In this document: positions 46,023 to 53,931 of the stretch, piece after piece | Layout: the number at the start of each line of letters is the position of its first letter | Numbering within the stretch: the first letter of the stretch is position 1 | Origin: Roseimicrobium gellanilyticum | Lineage (GTDB): Bacteria; Verrucomicrobiota; Verrucomicrobiia; Verrucomicrobiales; Verrucomicrobiaceae | DNA length: 64,000 bases | Assembly (NCBI RefSeq): GCF_003315205.1 | Contig: NZ_QNRR01000017.1 | Coordinates: 59,834 to 123,833 of the forward strand | Reading direction: 5' to 3' | Position numbers and translations under genes: made by a program | The notes under the pieces: generated by a model | What the model was told of the DNA's origin: nothing | What the model saw: the letters and a program-made list of their open reading frames with translations, nothing else | Database searches by the model: none

Positions 46023-47108
46023 CTATTCAGCCGTGCTCAGTTTTCCGCGGGAGGAAATCACGGCGTCCACTTCAAACGAAACCACCGCCAGGCGTTCCGG
46101 AGCGCGTCCAAAGAAGGGCGTCTCCGTGATGATTTCGATGGTGTAGATGCCGTCTTTCGGGGTGTAGGTGGAAAGATTCGACACACCCAAGGCGAGGGTC
46201 ATCGGCACGGTAATGGGCTCGGCCCCGCTGGAGGGGTTGTAGTGGCTGCCCATCTTGTGCTCAGTCGTGGCCACTATCGTTCCCACAGTACCGAGAGCCG
46301 CAGGGCCAGGGTAGATTTGGGCGTAGGTGCGGGAGTCCGGATAGGCATCATTGTAATGGAAGATGACCAGCGGAATTTTATCGATGAAGACCTGATTCGA
46401 AGTGATACCCTCCACGGAAGCGCTGGCAACGGGCCAGACTTCGATTTTCGGTTGGGCAATGATGGTGTCCGGAATGCCGTCCGCAGCATACCGCACCATG
46501 GTGAACTTCATCTCGCCGCAGGCCTTGGTGGCCTGGGTTTCAGTGAGTTCATGGAAGAGAGATGACATATTGATCGTGCCATTCCCCACATTCTCACCCT
46601 GATGAATGACATACTCCGTTTTGTTGAGACCGGAATAAGTGGTCTTGTCGTAGTTGGTGCCGTGAGTGGTGAAGTACACGAACTTCTCCGCCTGATTCGA
46701 GCTTCCGGGAACAAGCCCTGACACCTCAATCCTCATGGAGTACGGACGGTCCGCCCGGGTGCGTTTCACATAGCGCCCACTGGCCACATCGCCACGTACG
46801 TAGGGGTCCTCGGTATCGATCGCAAAGGCGGCTGCTGGCGAATAGGCGCGAATAAGCTTTGTATCCAGCAGGTACACTTTCGTATCCCAAGCCGTACCCC
46901 GCGCATAGAGCTGAAAGGTGTTGCCCGCTTGCGAAATGGCCAGTGTCGGCACGAATGGCCCCCCGAGATTTGACGGCAGGGTGATGTCGTACATTTGGCC
47001 AGTGGTGACATCCGTTTCACGCACCCATGCTTGGGGCGATGACTGGGCTGCCAGTTCGACGCTTGACGCGACCAACAGCAGCAAAATGTTAAGCCTGAGG
47101 GAGTTCAT
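46023..47108 (-). CDS. secreted protein of the minor-pilin operon, unknown
   Basis: A 361-residue protein with a clear Sec signal peptide (residues 1-21; RLNILLLLVASSVELAAQ). The mature part is rich in Thr, Tyr and Val and looks all-beta (IYTIEIITETPFF, VVSFEVDAVISS), as in an adhesin or cell-surface domain. It lies 28 bases upstream of the PilV-like gene on the same strand. No family is recognised. By position it could be a filament-tip adhesin or a secreted substrate, which is inference. Confidence 0.65.
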   Translation of the reverse strand: MNSLRLNILLLLVASSVELAAQSSPQAWVRETDVTTGQMYDITLPSNLGGPFVPTLAISQAGNTFQLYARGTAWDTKVYLLDTKLIRAYSPAAAFAIDTEDPYVRGDVASGRYVKRTRADRPYSMRIEVSGLVPGSSNQAEKFVYFTTHGTNYDKTTYSGLNKTEYVIHQGENVGNGTINMSSLFHELTETQATKACGEMKFTMVRYAADGIPDTIIAQPKIEVWPVASASVEGITSNQVFIDKIPLVIFHYNDAYPDSRTYAQIYPGPAALGTVGTIVATTEHKMGSHYNPSSGAEPITVPMTLALGVSNLSTYTPKDGIYTIEIITETPFFGRAPERLAVVSFEVDAVISSRGKLSTAE

Positions 47109-47125
47109 GGTTTCTGAGGTGATGA

Positions 47126-47728
47126 TTATTCCTTGGCGCCAGCGGATTTGTTGGTCTTGTCAGGTACAGCTTCCAATATGGTAATTGGCCCCCCCTTGAA
47201 CACGGCGACCAGGACACGCGAGTCGTTGGCAAGTTGCTCCACGGTCGCTTTTGGCATCTCCGCCTCTCCTCTGGCCACCGCCATGGACACTTCCCAGCTT
47301 CCAACCCATTTCTTGTTCTTCTCAAGGAAGGAGGGCCAGAACAGAAAAGCACCCTCCGGCTTTTCAAGAATGTGTCCCCGGAGATTCGCCGGCAGACTCA
47401 ACACCGCGCCGAGCGGTACCACCGTGTGATTCTCTCCATCAAAGAGAATGATGGAGTTTTTATAGAGCGAGGGGGTCAGGTCGACCTTGACCGTAGGAGC
47501 CGCCTCGAAGGAGTTCTTATAATCCGCCAAGCGTTTCCCTTTCTGCATCTCCCGCTGGACAGCGGCCTCTGTAGGAGCTTCACGAGCCGGGGGTGCTTGC
47601 GTTCTAGCTTGACCCGCAGGAGATTGCGAAAGGATGGATGTTGCTCCGAAAACGAAGCTTGCAGCCACCAGCAAGGTGGTTTGCCCTAACCCAATCCGCG
47701 ATGTGGCGTGAGAGAGAATGGAGTACAC
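47126..47728 (-). CDS. exported protein, unknown, first gene of the minor-pilin operon
   Basis: A 200-residue protein with an N-terminal hydrophobic signal (TTLLVAASFVFGATSILSQ), a Pro/Ala-rich linker and a small domain with beta strands (SIILFDGENHTVVPLGAVL). The C terminus (SRVLVAVFKGGPITILEAV) is hydrophobic-rich but not a membrane anchor. It is preceded by an AT-rich region with a likely promoter and followed after 17 bases by the other secreted protein gene. No family is recognised. Confidence 0.6.
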   Translation of the reverse strand: MYSILSHATSRIGLGQTTLLVAASFVFGATSILSQSPAGQARTQAPPAREAPTEAAVQREMQKGKRLADYKNSFEAAPTVKVDLTPSLYKNSIILFDGENHTVVPLGAVLSLPANLRGHILEKPEGAFLFWPSFLEKNKKWVGSWEVSMAVARGEAEMPKATVEQLANDSRVLVAVFKGGPITILEAVPDKTNKSAGAKE

Positions 47729-48035
47729 AGAGTACTTTTAGCACTCATTATTTGTATATTCCATAATTACTGTTAATTTAAATATTTCACTTAGTCTTCG
47801 CCAGTAATTCACGCGCTAAACGCAGTTCATCTGAACTGTGGGTGCTCGTGCATTTTGCAGCGATTGCAGATCTGGCTCATCCCGAGCCCATTCTTGCACT
47901 TCGGGAACCCGCTCCAAGCTTGACAGCCATACTACAAGCGAGACGCGCGCCCAACCGCCCACAAAAAAGTGCGAGGTTCCTTCACCTCGCACCATTCGTT
48001 CACTGCCAATTGTTAGCGTCCTGTTTGGAAACGAC
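47729..48035. other. intergenic region with promoter-like AT-rich stretch and terminator
   Basis: No gene is seen. The part near 47735-47800 is strongly AT-rich and probably holds the promoter of the minus-strand filament operon; TTAACA on the minus strand is a possible -35 box, without a clear -10 at normal spacing. The part nearer 48035 carries a strong terminator. Confidence 0.6.
47963..47992 (-). terminator. intrinsic terminator
   Basis: On the minus strand GTGCGAGGT and ACCTCGCAC form a perfect nine-base stem around a six-base loop, followed by six T. It ends the transcript of the small protein gene just upstream and insulates the filament operon from it. Confidence 0.92.
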
Positions 48036-48533
48036 TTAGCCAAGCTTGAGCTCCGGGCGCTTTTCGAGAGCCTCAGCGATGGAAGGCCATCCGTCCGGGC
48101 GTTGCTGCTGGAACATGTGCAGATACAAACAGACCTGTTCTCCGGAATTCTCCTTCAGCATGGCATCGATGCCAGCATCGACTTTCTTGGCCTCAAGGGT
48201 CTCCGGGAGATCGTCCACCTGCCCCTTGCCATCGTGCTTGACCTCAGCGGCATCCAAAAAGGCGGTGAGCATCGGGACCTTCGCCTTCAGCAACCAGAGC
48301 TGGAGCAATTGCTCAGTCACGCCGTCATAGGCCTTCTGCTTCATGTGCGCGAGGAGCCAGTCGATGCGCTCGCTCTTCGACTTGCTGTCAAAGTACTGGG
48401 GCCGCAGCTTCCGGCTCGCACCCACCTGATAGAGGGCCGTGCGAAATGCATCCTTGGTATCTGTCTGAATGTAGCCGAGGATCTCCTGCTGCAGCGCAGG
48501 ACTGAGGGAAGCGATGAGCTGATGGGCTTTCAT
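48036..48533 (-). CDS. conserved-looking small cytoplasmic protein, unknown
   Basis: A 165-residue, largely helical, charged protein without signal or membrane segment (MKAHQLIASLSPALQQEILGY at the start, read in parts). The ATG at 48533 is preferred to one ten codons earlier because the helix starts there. It carries many Lys, Glu and Leu residues and no catalytic motif. It has its own strong terminator and lies 48 bases after the MidA-like gene. I recognise no family. Confidence 0.65.
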   Translation of the reverse strand: MKAHQLIASLSPALQQEILGYIQTDTKDAFRTALYQVGASRKLRPQYFDSKSKSERIDWLLAHMKQKAYDGVTEQLLQLWLLKAKVPMLTAFLDAAEVKHDGKGQVDDLPETLEAKKVDAGIDAMLKENSGEQVCLYLHMFQQQRPDGWPSIAEALEKRPELKLG

Positions 48534-48581
48534 GCGGGGCGGAGTGCCTAACATCGCCGCCACTCAGGTGCAAATATTAAG

Positions 48582-49658
48582 TCATGATGCAGGCACACCT
48601 GCGGGCGAAGGATGCTGCACCAGTGTTTTGAATGCGCCCCCTGCACCTTCAGGATCCAGCACATACCCATCTGCAGCACTGCTACGCCCCCGCTCGGAGG
48701 CGTTACCGACATACCGGCGGATGAAGTCTGTCTGCGTCTCAAGCGCTTCCGTGGACCAACCCAGCTTCTCCCCCCAAAGCTGCAGGTCGGTGAAATTCAC
48801 ATCAGCCGTGATGTCCTGCTTCCCCATGCGCTGGCACACTTCCGCGCCACTGAGCCGCTGCTGGGCAAAGTACGCACGAAGAGTGCCCCCGGGCTGGCGG
48901 TGGTACACCGCGGGGAAGACATCGCCATAGTCGATGGTTAACATGGCTCCGCGGTCCCACAACAATCTCCAGCTCTCGAGCCACTCCTGGTAGGACCAGT
49001 GCACCTCAATCCGTTGCCCCTGGCGTGGGCCACCCCGGGGCCACCCTGCTCGTGACAAGGCCGATGCCTGGAGTTCAGCGCTGGCAGTCCCATCCGCCAG
49101 TTCGCCGGCCACGGGAGCTCCCAATTCCTCCTGCCAGTCCCCCTCTCCTCGCCGCATCCAGATTTCGCGCCACGCGACCGATGGCTCGTCCCACTGCAGC
49201 AGGGTCGCGGGAAATGCGTCCACGAGCTCGTTGTGAAACACAAAGGCCCTCCCCTCCGCGGCCTCCATGGCAGCGCTCATGGAGTCATGCCACGTGGCCG
49301 CGCGCGGGCCCAGTTTCACCCGCTGCTGTTCCCGCAGGACCGGGGACGTTTCCACCATGTGCCAGCGCAACCGCAGGCGCGTCCACCAGCCCAGGGATCG
49401 GCGCACGACATGGGACAGGACTCCACTTCCACCTCCGACCTCAATCACCGCATGCACGCCCGGCTGCGCTCGCAGCTGGGCTTTCAACCATCCCGCCACA
49501 GCCTCTGCCAGGAGAGTGCCTGCTGTTGCCGAGGTGGAGAAATCACCCCGCCTGCCGACCGTGCGCACATGCGTGGTATAATACCCTGTATCAGGGTCAA
49601 ACAACGCCTGCCGCATCCATTCGCGGAATGGCATGGTCGTTTCCCCGGAATCCTGCAT
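48582..49658 (-). CDS. MidA/NDUFAF7-like SAM-dependent methyltransferase
   Basis: A 358-residue protein of the DUF185/MidA family. The N terminus has FREWMRQALFDPDTGYY and RRGDFSTSATAG, both family marks. SAM motif I reads VIEVGGGSGVLSHVV near residue 70, and a later FHNELVDAFPA matches the conserved NELLDA stretch. Mitochondrial NDUFAF7 methylates an arginine of the complex I 49-kDa subunit. Its presence near the nuo genes fits a role in complex I assembly, though bacterial members are poorly studied. Start at 49658 or 49634. Confidence 0.85.
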   Translation of the reverse strand: MQDSGETTMPFREWMRQALFDPDTGYYTTHVRTVGRRGDFSTSATAGTLLAEAVAGWLKAQLRAQPGVHAVIEVGGGSGVLSHVVRRSLGWWTRLRLRWHMVETSPVLREQQRVKLGPRAATWHDSMSAAMEAAEGRAFVFHNELVDAFPATLLQWDEPSVAWREIWMRRGEGDWQEELGAPVAGELADGTASAELQASALSRAGWPRGGPRQGQRIEVHWSYQEWLESWRLLWDRGAMLTIDYGDVFPAVYHRQPGGTLRAYFAQQRLSGAEVCQRMGKQDITADVNFTDLQLWGEKLGWSTEALETQTDFIRRYVGNASERGRSSAADGYVLDPEGAGGAFKTLVQHPSPAGVPAS

Positions 49659-49739
49659 ACACTACCAAAGCCCGCGAAGCGTCGCAGGCAAGGTTCAAGA
49701 ACCAATCTGCACGATACTCGTGCCGGCGGACACTTTCGG

Positions 49740-50669
49740 TTAGCGAAGCTGCATGGGCTTGGATCCGTTCTGGCGGAACCATTCATCACGCTGGCGGCGC
49801 AGTTCTTCAAGGCGGGCGGCCACGAGGTCCTTGTCCTTGCCGGCCTGCTGCACAAAGTGATTGTTCGTGCCGTACATTTTCCAGGGACCGTCCGGCACTT
49901 CATGCACATCCACAAAGCGCCAGTCCACCTTGTGATTGGTGCTGAAGCCAAGATAGTCACGAACCGCGGGGGACACATCGAGTCCAGCTCCACCATTCTT
50001 GTAATTGGCCGGCTTCGCATCACCGAAGACGTAGTCCGCGTCATCAGTCAGGAAGGGACCACAGTCACTCCACTGTGCATAGCAGATGCGATCCTGGTAG
50101 CGGATGGCAATCCAGCGATCACGGCACACGGACTTGCCATGGCGCTCAAAGGTCTGTTTGAACCATGGGATCATGCGAGCCGCGTCGGGCTTCGTGGTCC
50201 TGTAGTCAAGGCAGTCGTTGTAGGGCAGCGCCACGTAGAACGGATTTTGCTTGGGCACGAAAGCGGCCGGGCGGTAGTCGGGAGCGCGCTTGTTGGGATC
50301 CGGATCGTCATAGCCACCAAAATTCGCCGTCCAAGCCGTGTCCCAAGAACTCTTGGTATTGGGCGTGGGATTGTTTTGCGTGGGAAGCTCGCCCACCCAG
50401 AATACCGTGGTCATGACATCCGTCTTCCACGGGTAGCGCGTGTAGGTGGCGCGAGGAAGTGTGGGAGCAAAGACGCGGGGAAGCGTCGACGAGGTGACCG
50501 AGGGCGCCGGAGTCGCAGGCTGCTGGCGGGAGGTCGAAAGCATTCCCATGGACGCTGTTTCACGGGAAATACCCACAGCCACAGGGGAAAGCGTTTGCGC
50601 AAATAGGCTGCCTCCAGCCATCAGAGACAGGACTGCAAGATGGCGGCAAAGAGTTGTCTTGCGAATCAT
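49740..50669 (-). CDS. exported protein with possible double-psi beta-barrel domain
   Basis: A 309-residue protein with a Sec signal peptide (residues 1-24; LAVLSLMAGGSLFAQ), a Ser/Thr/Pro-rich linker and a compact domain of about 200 residues. Within it, WSDCGPFLTDDADYVFG followed by AGLDVSPAVRDYLG resembles the RlpA-like double-psi beta-barrel pattern (DRGPF then DLS-like) of cell-wall proteins. Three cysteines lie around this region (DCLDY, VCRDR, ICYAQ). The domain call is tentative. The gene stands alone between TrpE and the MidA-like gene. Confidence 0.6.
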   Translation of the reverse strand: MIRKTTLCRHLAVLSLMAGGSLFAQTLSPVAVGISRETASMGMLSTSRQQPATPAPSVTSSTLPRVFAPTLPRATYTRYPWKTDVMTTVFWVGELPTQNNPTPNTKSSWDTAWTANFGGYDDPDPNKRAPDYRPAAFVPKQNPFYVALPYNDCLDYRTTKPDAARMIPWFKQTFERHGKSVCRDRWIAIRYQDRICYAQWSDCGPFLTDDADYVFGDAKPANYKNGGAGLDVSPAVRDYLGFSTNHKVDWRFVDVHEVPDGPWKMYGTNNHFVQQAGKDKDLVAARLEELRRQRDEWFRQNGSKPMQLR

Positions 50670-50826
50670 GAGCAGATTTGGGGGCGCGCGCAGATGTGAA
50701 GAAAATTTACCACAAGCCGATCGCGCGTGGCAATCCGTCAGGCACTACTTTTTCAGAAATTTTCCAGAAAGTCGATTGGCGATAATTTATGAAATTATTC
50801 AGCAAGCCAAAGCAAATGCGTTTTTC

Positions 50827-52338
50827 TCAGCTTCCGAGTTCCTTGGCGCGCTGCAAAGCACGCAACAATCCGCGCGCCTTGTTCACGGTCTCATTGAATT
50901 CATAAGTCGGATCCGAATCCGCCACCACACCCGCGCCTGCCTGCACATACGCGTGCCCACCTTTCAGCACGCACGTGCGCAATGCGATGCAACTGTCGAG
51001 CGAACCATCGAACCCGAAGTAACCCACGGCGCCCGCATAAGCGCAGCGCTTGTTTTTCTCCAGCTCATTGATAATCTCCATGGCGCGCACCTTGGGTGAA
51101 CCGCTCACCGTGCCGGCAGGGAAAGTGGCACGCATCACATCATAGGAGTTCCTATCAGGAGCCAGGGTGCCCTCGACGTTGGAGACAATGTGCATGACGT
51201 GCGAGTAGCGCTCGATGATCATCAATTCGTTCACACGCACGCTGCCGTGATTGGAGACACGGCCCACATCATTGCGCGCGAGATCCACGAGCATGATGTG
51301 TTCAGCACGTTCCTTGGGATCCTCCAGGAGTTCCTTTGCCAGCGCATCATCTTCCGCCGGCGTCTTCCCTCTCCACCGTGTGCCTGCGATGGGGCGAATT
51401 TCGATTTTTCCATCGAGACACTTTACATGCACTTCCGGCGAACTGCCCACCAGGGCAAAATCATCCGGGAAGTCCAGGCAGAACATGTACGGGGAAGGAT
51501 TCACGTGCCGCAGCGCGCGGTACAGATCAATCGGAGTGCCCGTGTAGTCCGTTTCGAACCGCTGCGATGGCACAAACTGGAAGATGTCCCCCGCCTTGAT
51601 GTATTCCTTTCCGGCGGTCACCATGGCCTCGTATTCCGCCTGGGTCGTATTGCCATGGATCTCAAGAGCTCCATTCGCCGCCTCAGGCGCAAACGCCTGC
51701 AACGCCTTCACCTGAATGGGCGCCTCAAGCTTGGCGATGATCTGCTGGATGCGTTTTCCAGCCCACTCGTATGCCACCTCAAGCGATGCATGATCCGGCA
51801 CAAAGACATTCGCCACAATGGTGAGCTTGCGGTGCTTGTGGTCAAAGATGACCACCGTGTCCGCAATCATGAACACCATGTCCGGTACACCCAGCGAATC
51901 AGGAGGTGCAGCAGGCAGGGTGGGCTCAAAGAACCGCACCATGTCGTAGGACAAGTACCCCACGGCGCCACCATGAAACACGGGAAGCGGAGCCGGTGAG
52001 ACCGGCTTGAAGGCGGCCATGATGTTCTCCAACTCCTTCATCGGATCCCCGGGAGCGGTGTAGTGGCGCTTTTTGCCCTGCTCCTCGATTTCAATTTCGC
52101 GACCGCGCGCCGTGAAGATGAGCCGCGGCTCGCTGCCCAGCAACGAGTAGCGGCCGGAATGCTGGGTCAGCTCTGCGGATTCCAGCAGGAACCCGTGCCT
52201 GCCATCATGGATCTGCCGGAAGGCAGAGAGCGGTGTCTCGTAGTCCGCAGCCAGCTCCACCCACACCGGCACAAGGTTGCCTTGTGTTGCACGGGAGGAG
52301 AAGGTCTTGAAGTCGGGCTGCAGGAAACGTTGGAACAT
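50827..52338 (-). CDS. trpE: anthranilate synthase component I
   Basis: A 503-residue chorismate-utilising enzyme. It has an Anth_synt_I_N domain (about residues 25-165, with SGRYSLLGSEPRLIF) and a chorismate-binding domain with IAGTRWRGKT, LVDLARNDVGRV and the C-terminal AGAGVVADSDP. It makes anthranilate from chorismate and ammonia supplied by TrpG. No trpG or other trp gene lies nearby, so the pathway is scattered. ATG 52338 was chosen at the family start (MFQRFLQPDF); the in-frame upstream part falls into nuoN. It follows nuoN by 76 bases on the same strand. Confidence 0.93.
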   Translation of the reverse strand: MFQRFLQPDFKTFSSRATQGNLVPVWVELAADYETPLSAFRQIHDGRHGFLLESAELTQHSGRYSLLGSEPRLIFTARGREIEIEEQGKKRHYTAPGDPMKELENIMAAFKPVSPAPLPVFHGGAVGYLSYDMVRFFEPTLPAAPPDSLGVPDMVFMIADTVVIFDHKHRKLTIVANVFVPDHASLEVAYEWAGKRIQQIIAKLEAPIQVKALQAFAPEAANGALEIHGNTTQAEYEAMVTAGKEYIKAGDIFQFVPSQRFETDYTGTPIDLYRALRHVNPSPYMFCLDFPDDFALVGSSPEVHVKCLDGKIEIRPIAGTRWRGKTPAEDDALAKELLEDPKERAEHIMLVDLARNDVGRVSNHGSVRVNELMIIERYSHVMHIVSNVEGTLAPDRNSYDVMRATFPAGTVSGSPKVRAMEIINELEKNKRCAYAGAVGYFGFDGSLDSCIALRTCVLKGGHAYVQAGAGVVADSDPTYEFNETVNKARGLLRALQRAKELGS

Positions 52339-52414
52339 GGGAGCGCGGAGTCTAGCGCATCCCGGCAAATTTGCACAAGAGAAGGGTAATCTCTCCTTCC
52401 CTGCTGCCCACTGA

Positions 52415-53926
52415 CTAGTGCTTCTCCACCGCGGTGGCCACGTGGGCCTTGGCAGCGCCCTTGTCCCCAAGGGCCTTGCGGACGGAGTCCGGATAGACAC
52501 CCATCACCACAATGCTGGCGGTGAAGAGTACCAGGAGCACCACAGAAGGCAGTCCAAGCTTGAGCTTCACCGGAGCGGCCTCGCCCTCCGTTTTGGAATA
52601 TAGCGAAAGGATGACTCGGAAATAGTAATAGAAGCCCACCGCGGCGCCAATGACCGCAATGGCGAGATAGGGATAGAGCCCATCCAGCACCGTGGCGAAA
52701 ATGACGAGGAACTTGCCCATGAATCCGGCGGTGAGTGGCAGGCCCGCCAGGGAAGCCAGCGCAAGGGTCACCGCCATTCCCAGCTTTGGATTGCTTAGCG
52801 CCAGACCACGCAGGCTGGCGATTTCTTCCCCGAGACCCTGGGCCCGCGCCACGCTCAGAAGGAGGAAGCAGATGAAGGTCATGGGAAGGTAGGTCGCCAG
52901 GTAGAAGGCGGCGATCTGTCCGGGAGTAAGTCCCGTGCCACCCGCAGGTGAACAACCCAGCACAATCAGAAGGTAACCGGCATGCGCGATGCTGGAGTAG
53001 GCAAGCAGGCGCTTGAAGTTCGTCTGCGCGATCGCCGCCAGGTTGCCGAGCAGGATGGTCGCACCACCCAACACGAGCAACACGTGCGAGATCGGCTGGG
53101 CTATGGCAGAACCTTCAGCGAGGAAAGTCTCCACCACACGGGTGAGCACTATGAATCCCGCCGCCTTGGAGCCCACCGAGAGAAATGCCGTCACCGGAGT
53201 GGGCGCACCTTGATAGACATCCGGCACCCAGATGTGGAAGGGCACGGCACCCACCTTGAATCCGAGCCCAGCAATCACCAGAGCGGCGGCGAACAGCAAC
53301 GGAGCAGTGCTGCCCTCCCAATGCTTGAGAGATTTGGCGATGTCTTCGAGCGTCAAAGCGCCGGTCATGCCATACAACCAGGCAAGGCCGTAAATGAGAA
53401 GACCCGTGCTGAGAGCGCCCAGGATGAGGTATTTCACCCCGGCCTCCAGCGAAGCCGCGCTGCGTCGCATGTAGGCCACCAGCACGTAGAAGCTTACGGT
53501 CACAAGCTCCAGCGCGACGAAGATGGTGATCAGGTCCTTGGCCGAAGCCATGACCATCATGCCCACACAAACAAAGACGGGCAGGCTGAAGAATTCGCCA
53601 AGGCCCGCTTCCTTGTGCTTCTCGGGGTAGGTGGCCACGTACTGGTTCACCACCGGGGCGTATTCCAGCGAGAGCACAATCGTGGCAATGGTTGCCACCA
53701 AGGCGAGACCCTTATAGAAGAGCGCCAGTGCATCGACCGCGTAGAACTCCTCCATGCCCGGGGCCTGGCCGCTCGCCCCACCAAACACGAGGATGAGCAG
53801 CGCCAGGGTGAGACCTCCAATGGCTCCATAGGCAAGCGTCTTGCGCGGCACACGGGTGAACGACTCCACCAGCAGCAGCACAAGGCCGAGCACACCAAGA
53901 GCAAGTTCCAGAGAGAGCGGAGACAT
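52415..53926 (-). CDS. nuoN: NADH-quinone oxidoreductase subunit N
   Basis: A 503-residue polytopic subunit of complex I, with about 14 helices and the antiporter-like proton channel core (Proton_antipo_M). Conserved stretches include FKVGAVPFHIWVPDVYQGAPTPVTAFLSVGSKAAG (read in parts near residues 225-260), with the Lys in the channel. It is last in the nuoHIJKLMN order. It lies six bases after nuoM. Confidence 0.95.
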   Translation of the reverse strand: MSPLSLELALGVLGLVLLLVESFTRVPRKTLAYGAIGGLTLALLILVFGGASGQAPGMEEFYAVDALALFYKGLALVATIATIVLSLEYAPVVNQYVATYPEKHKEAGLGEFFSLPVFVCVGMMVMASAKDLITIFVALELVTVSFYVLVAYMRRSAASLEAGVKYLILGALSTGLLIYGLAWLYGMTGALTLEDIAKSLKHWEGSTAPLLFAAALVIAGLGFKVGAVPFHIWVPDVYQGAPTPVTAFLSVGSKAAGFIVLTRVVETFLAEGSAIAQPISHVLLVLGGATILLGNLAAIAQTNFKRLLAYSSIAHAGYLLIVLGCSPAGGTGLTPGQIAAFYLATYLPMTFICFLLLSVARAQGLGEEIASLRGLALSNPKLGMAVTLALASLAGLPLTAGFMGKFLVIFATVLDGLYPYLAIAVIGAAVGFYYYFRVILSLYSKTEGEAAPVKLKLGLPSVVLLVLFTASIVVMGVYPDSVRKALGDKGAAKAHVATAVEKH

Positions 53927-53931
53927 CAGAG

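Noticed and set aside
50827..52500. Longer TrpE frame starting at 52500.
   Set aside because: The added part lies inside the nuoN coding sequence and has no family similarity.
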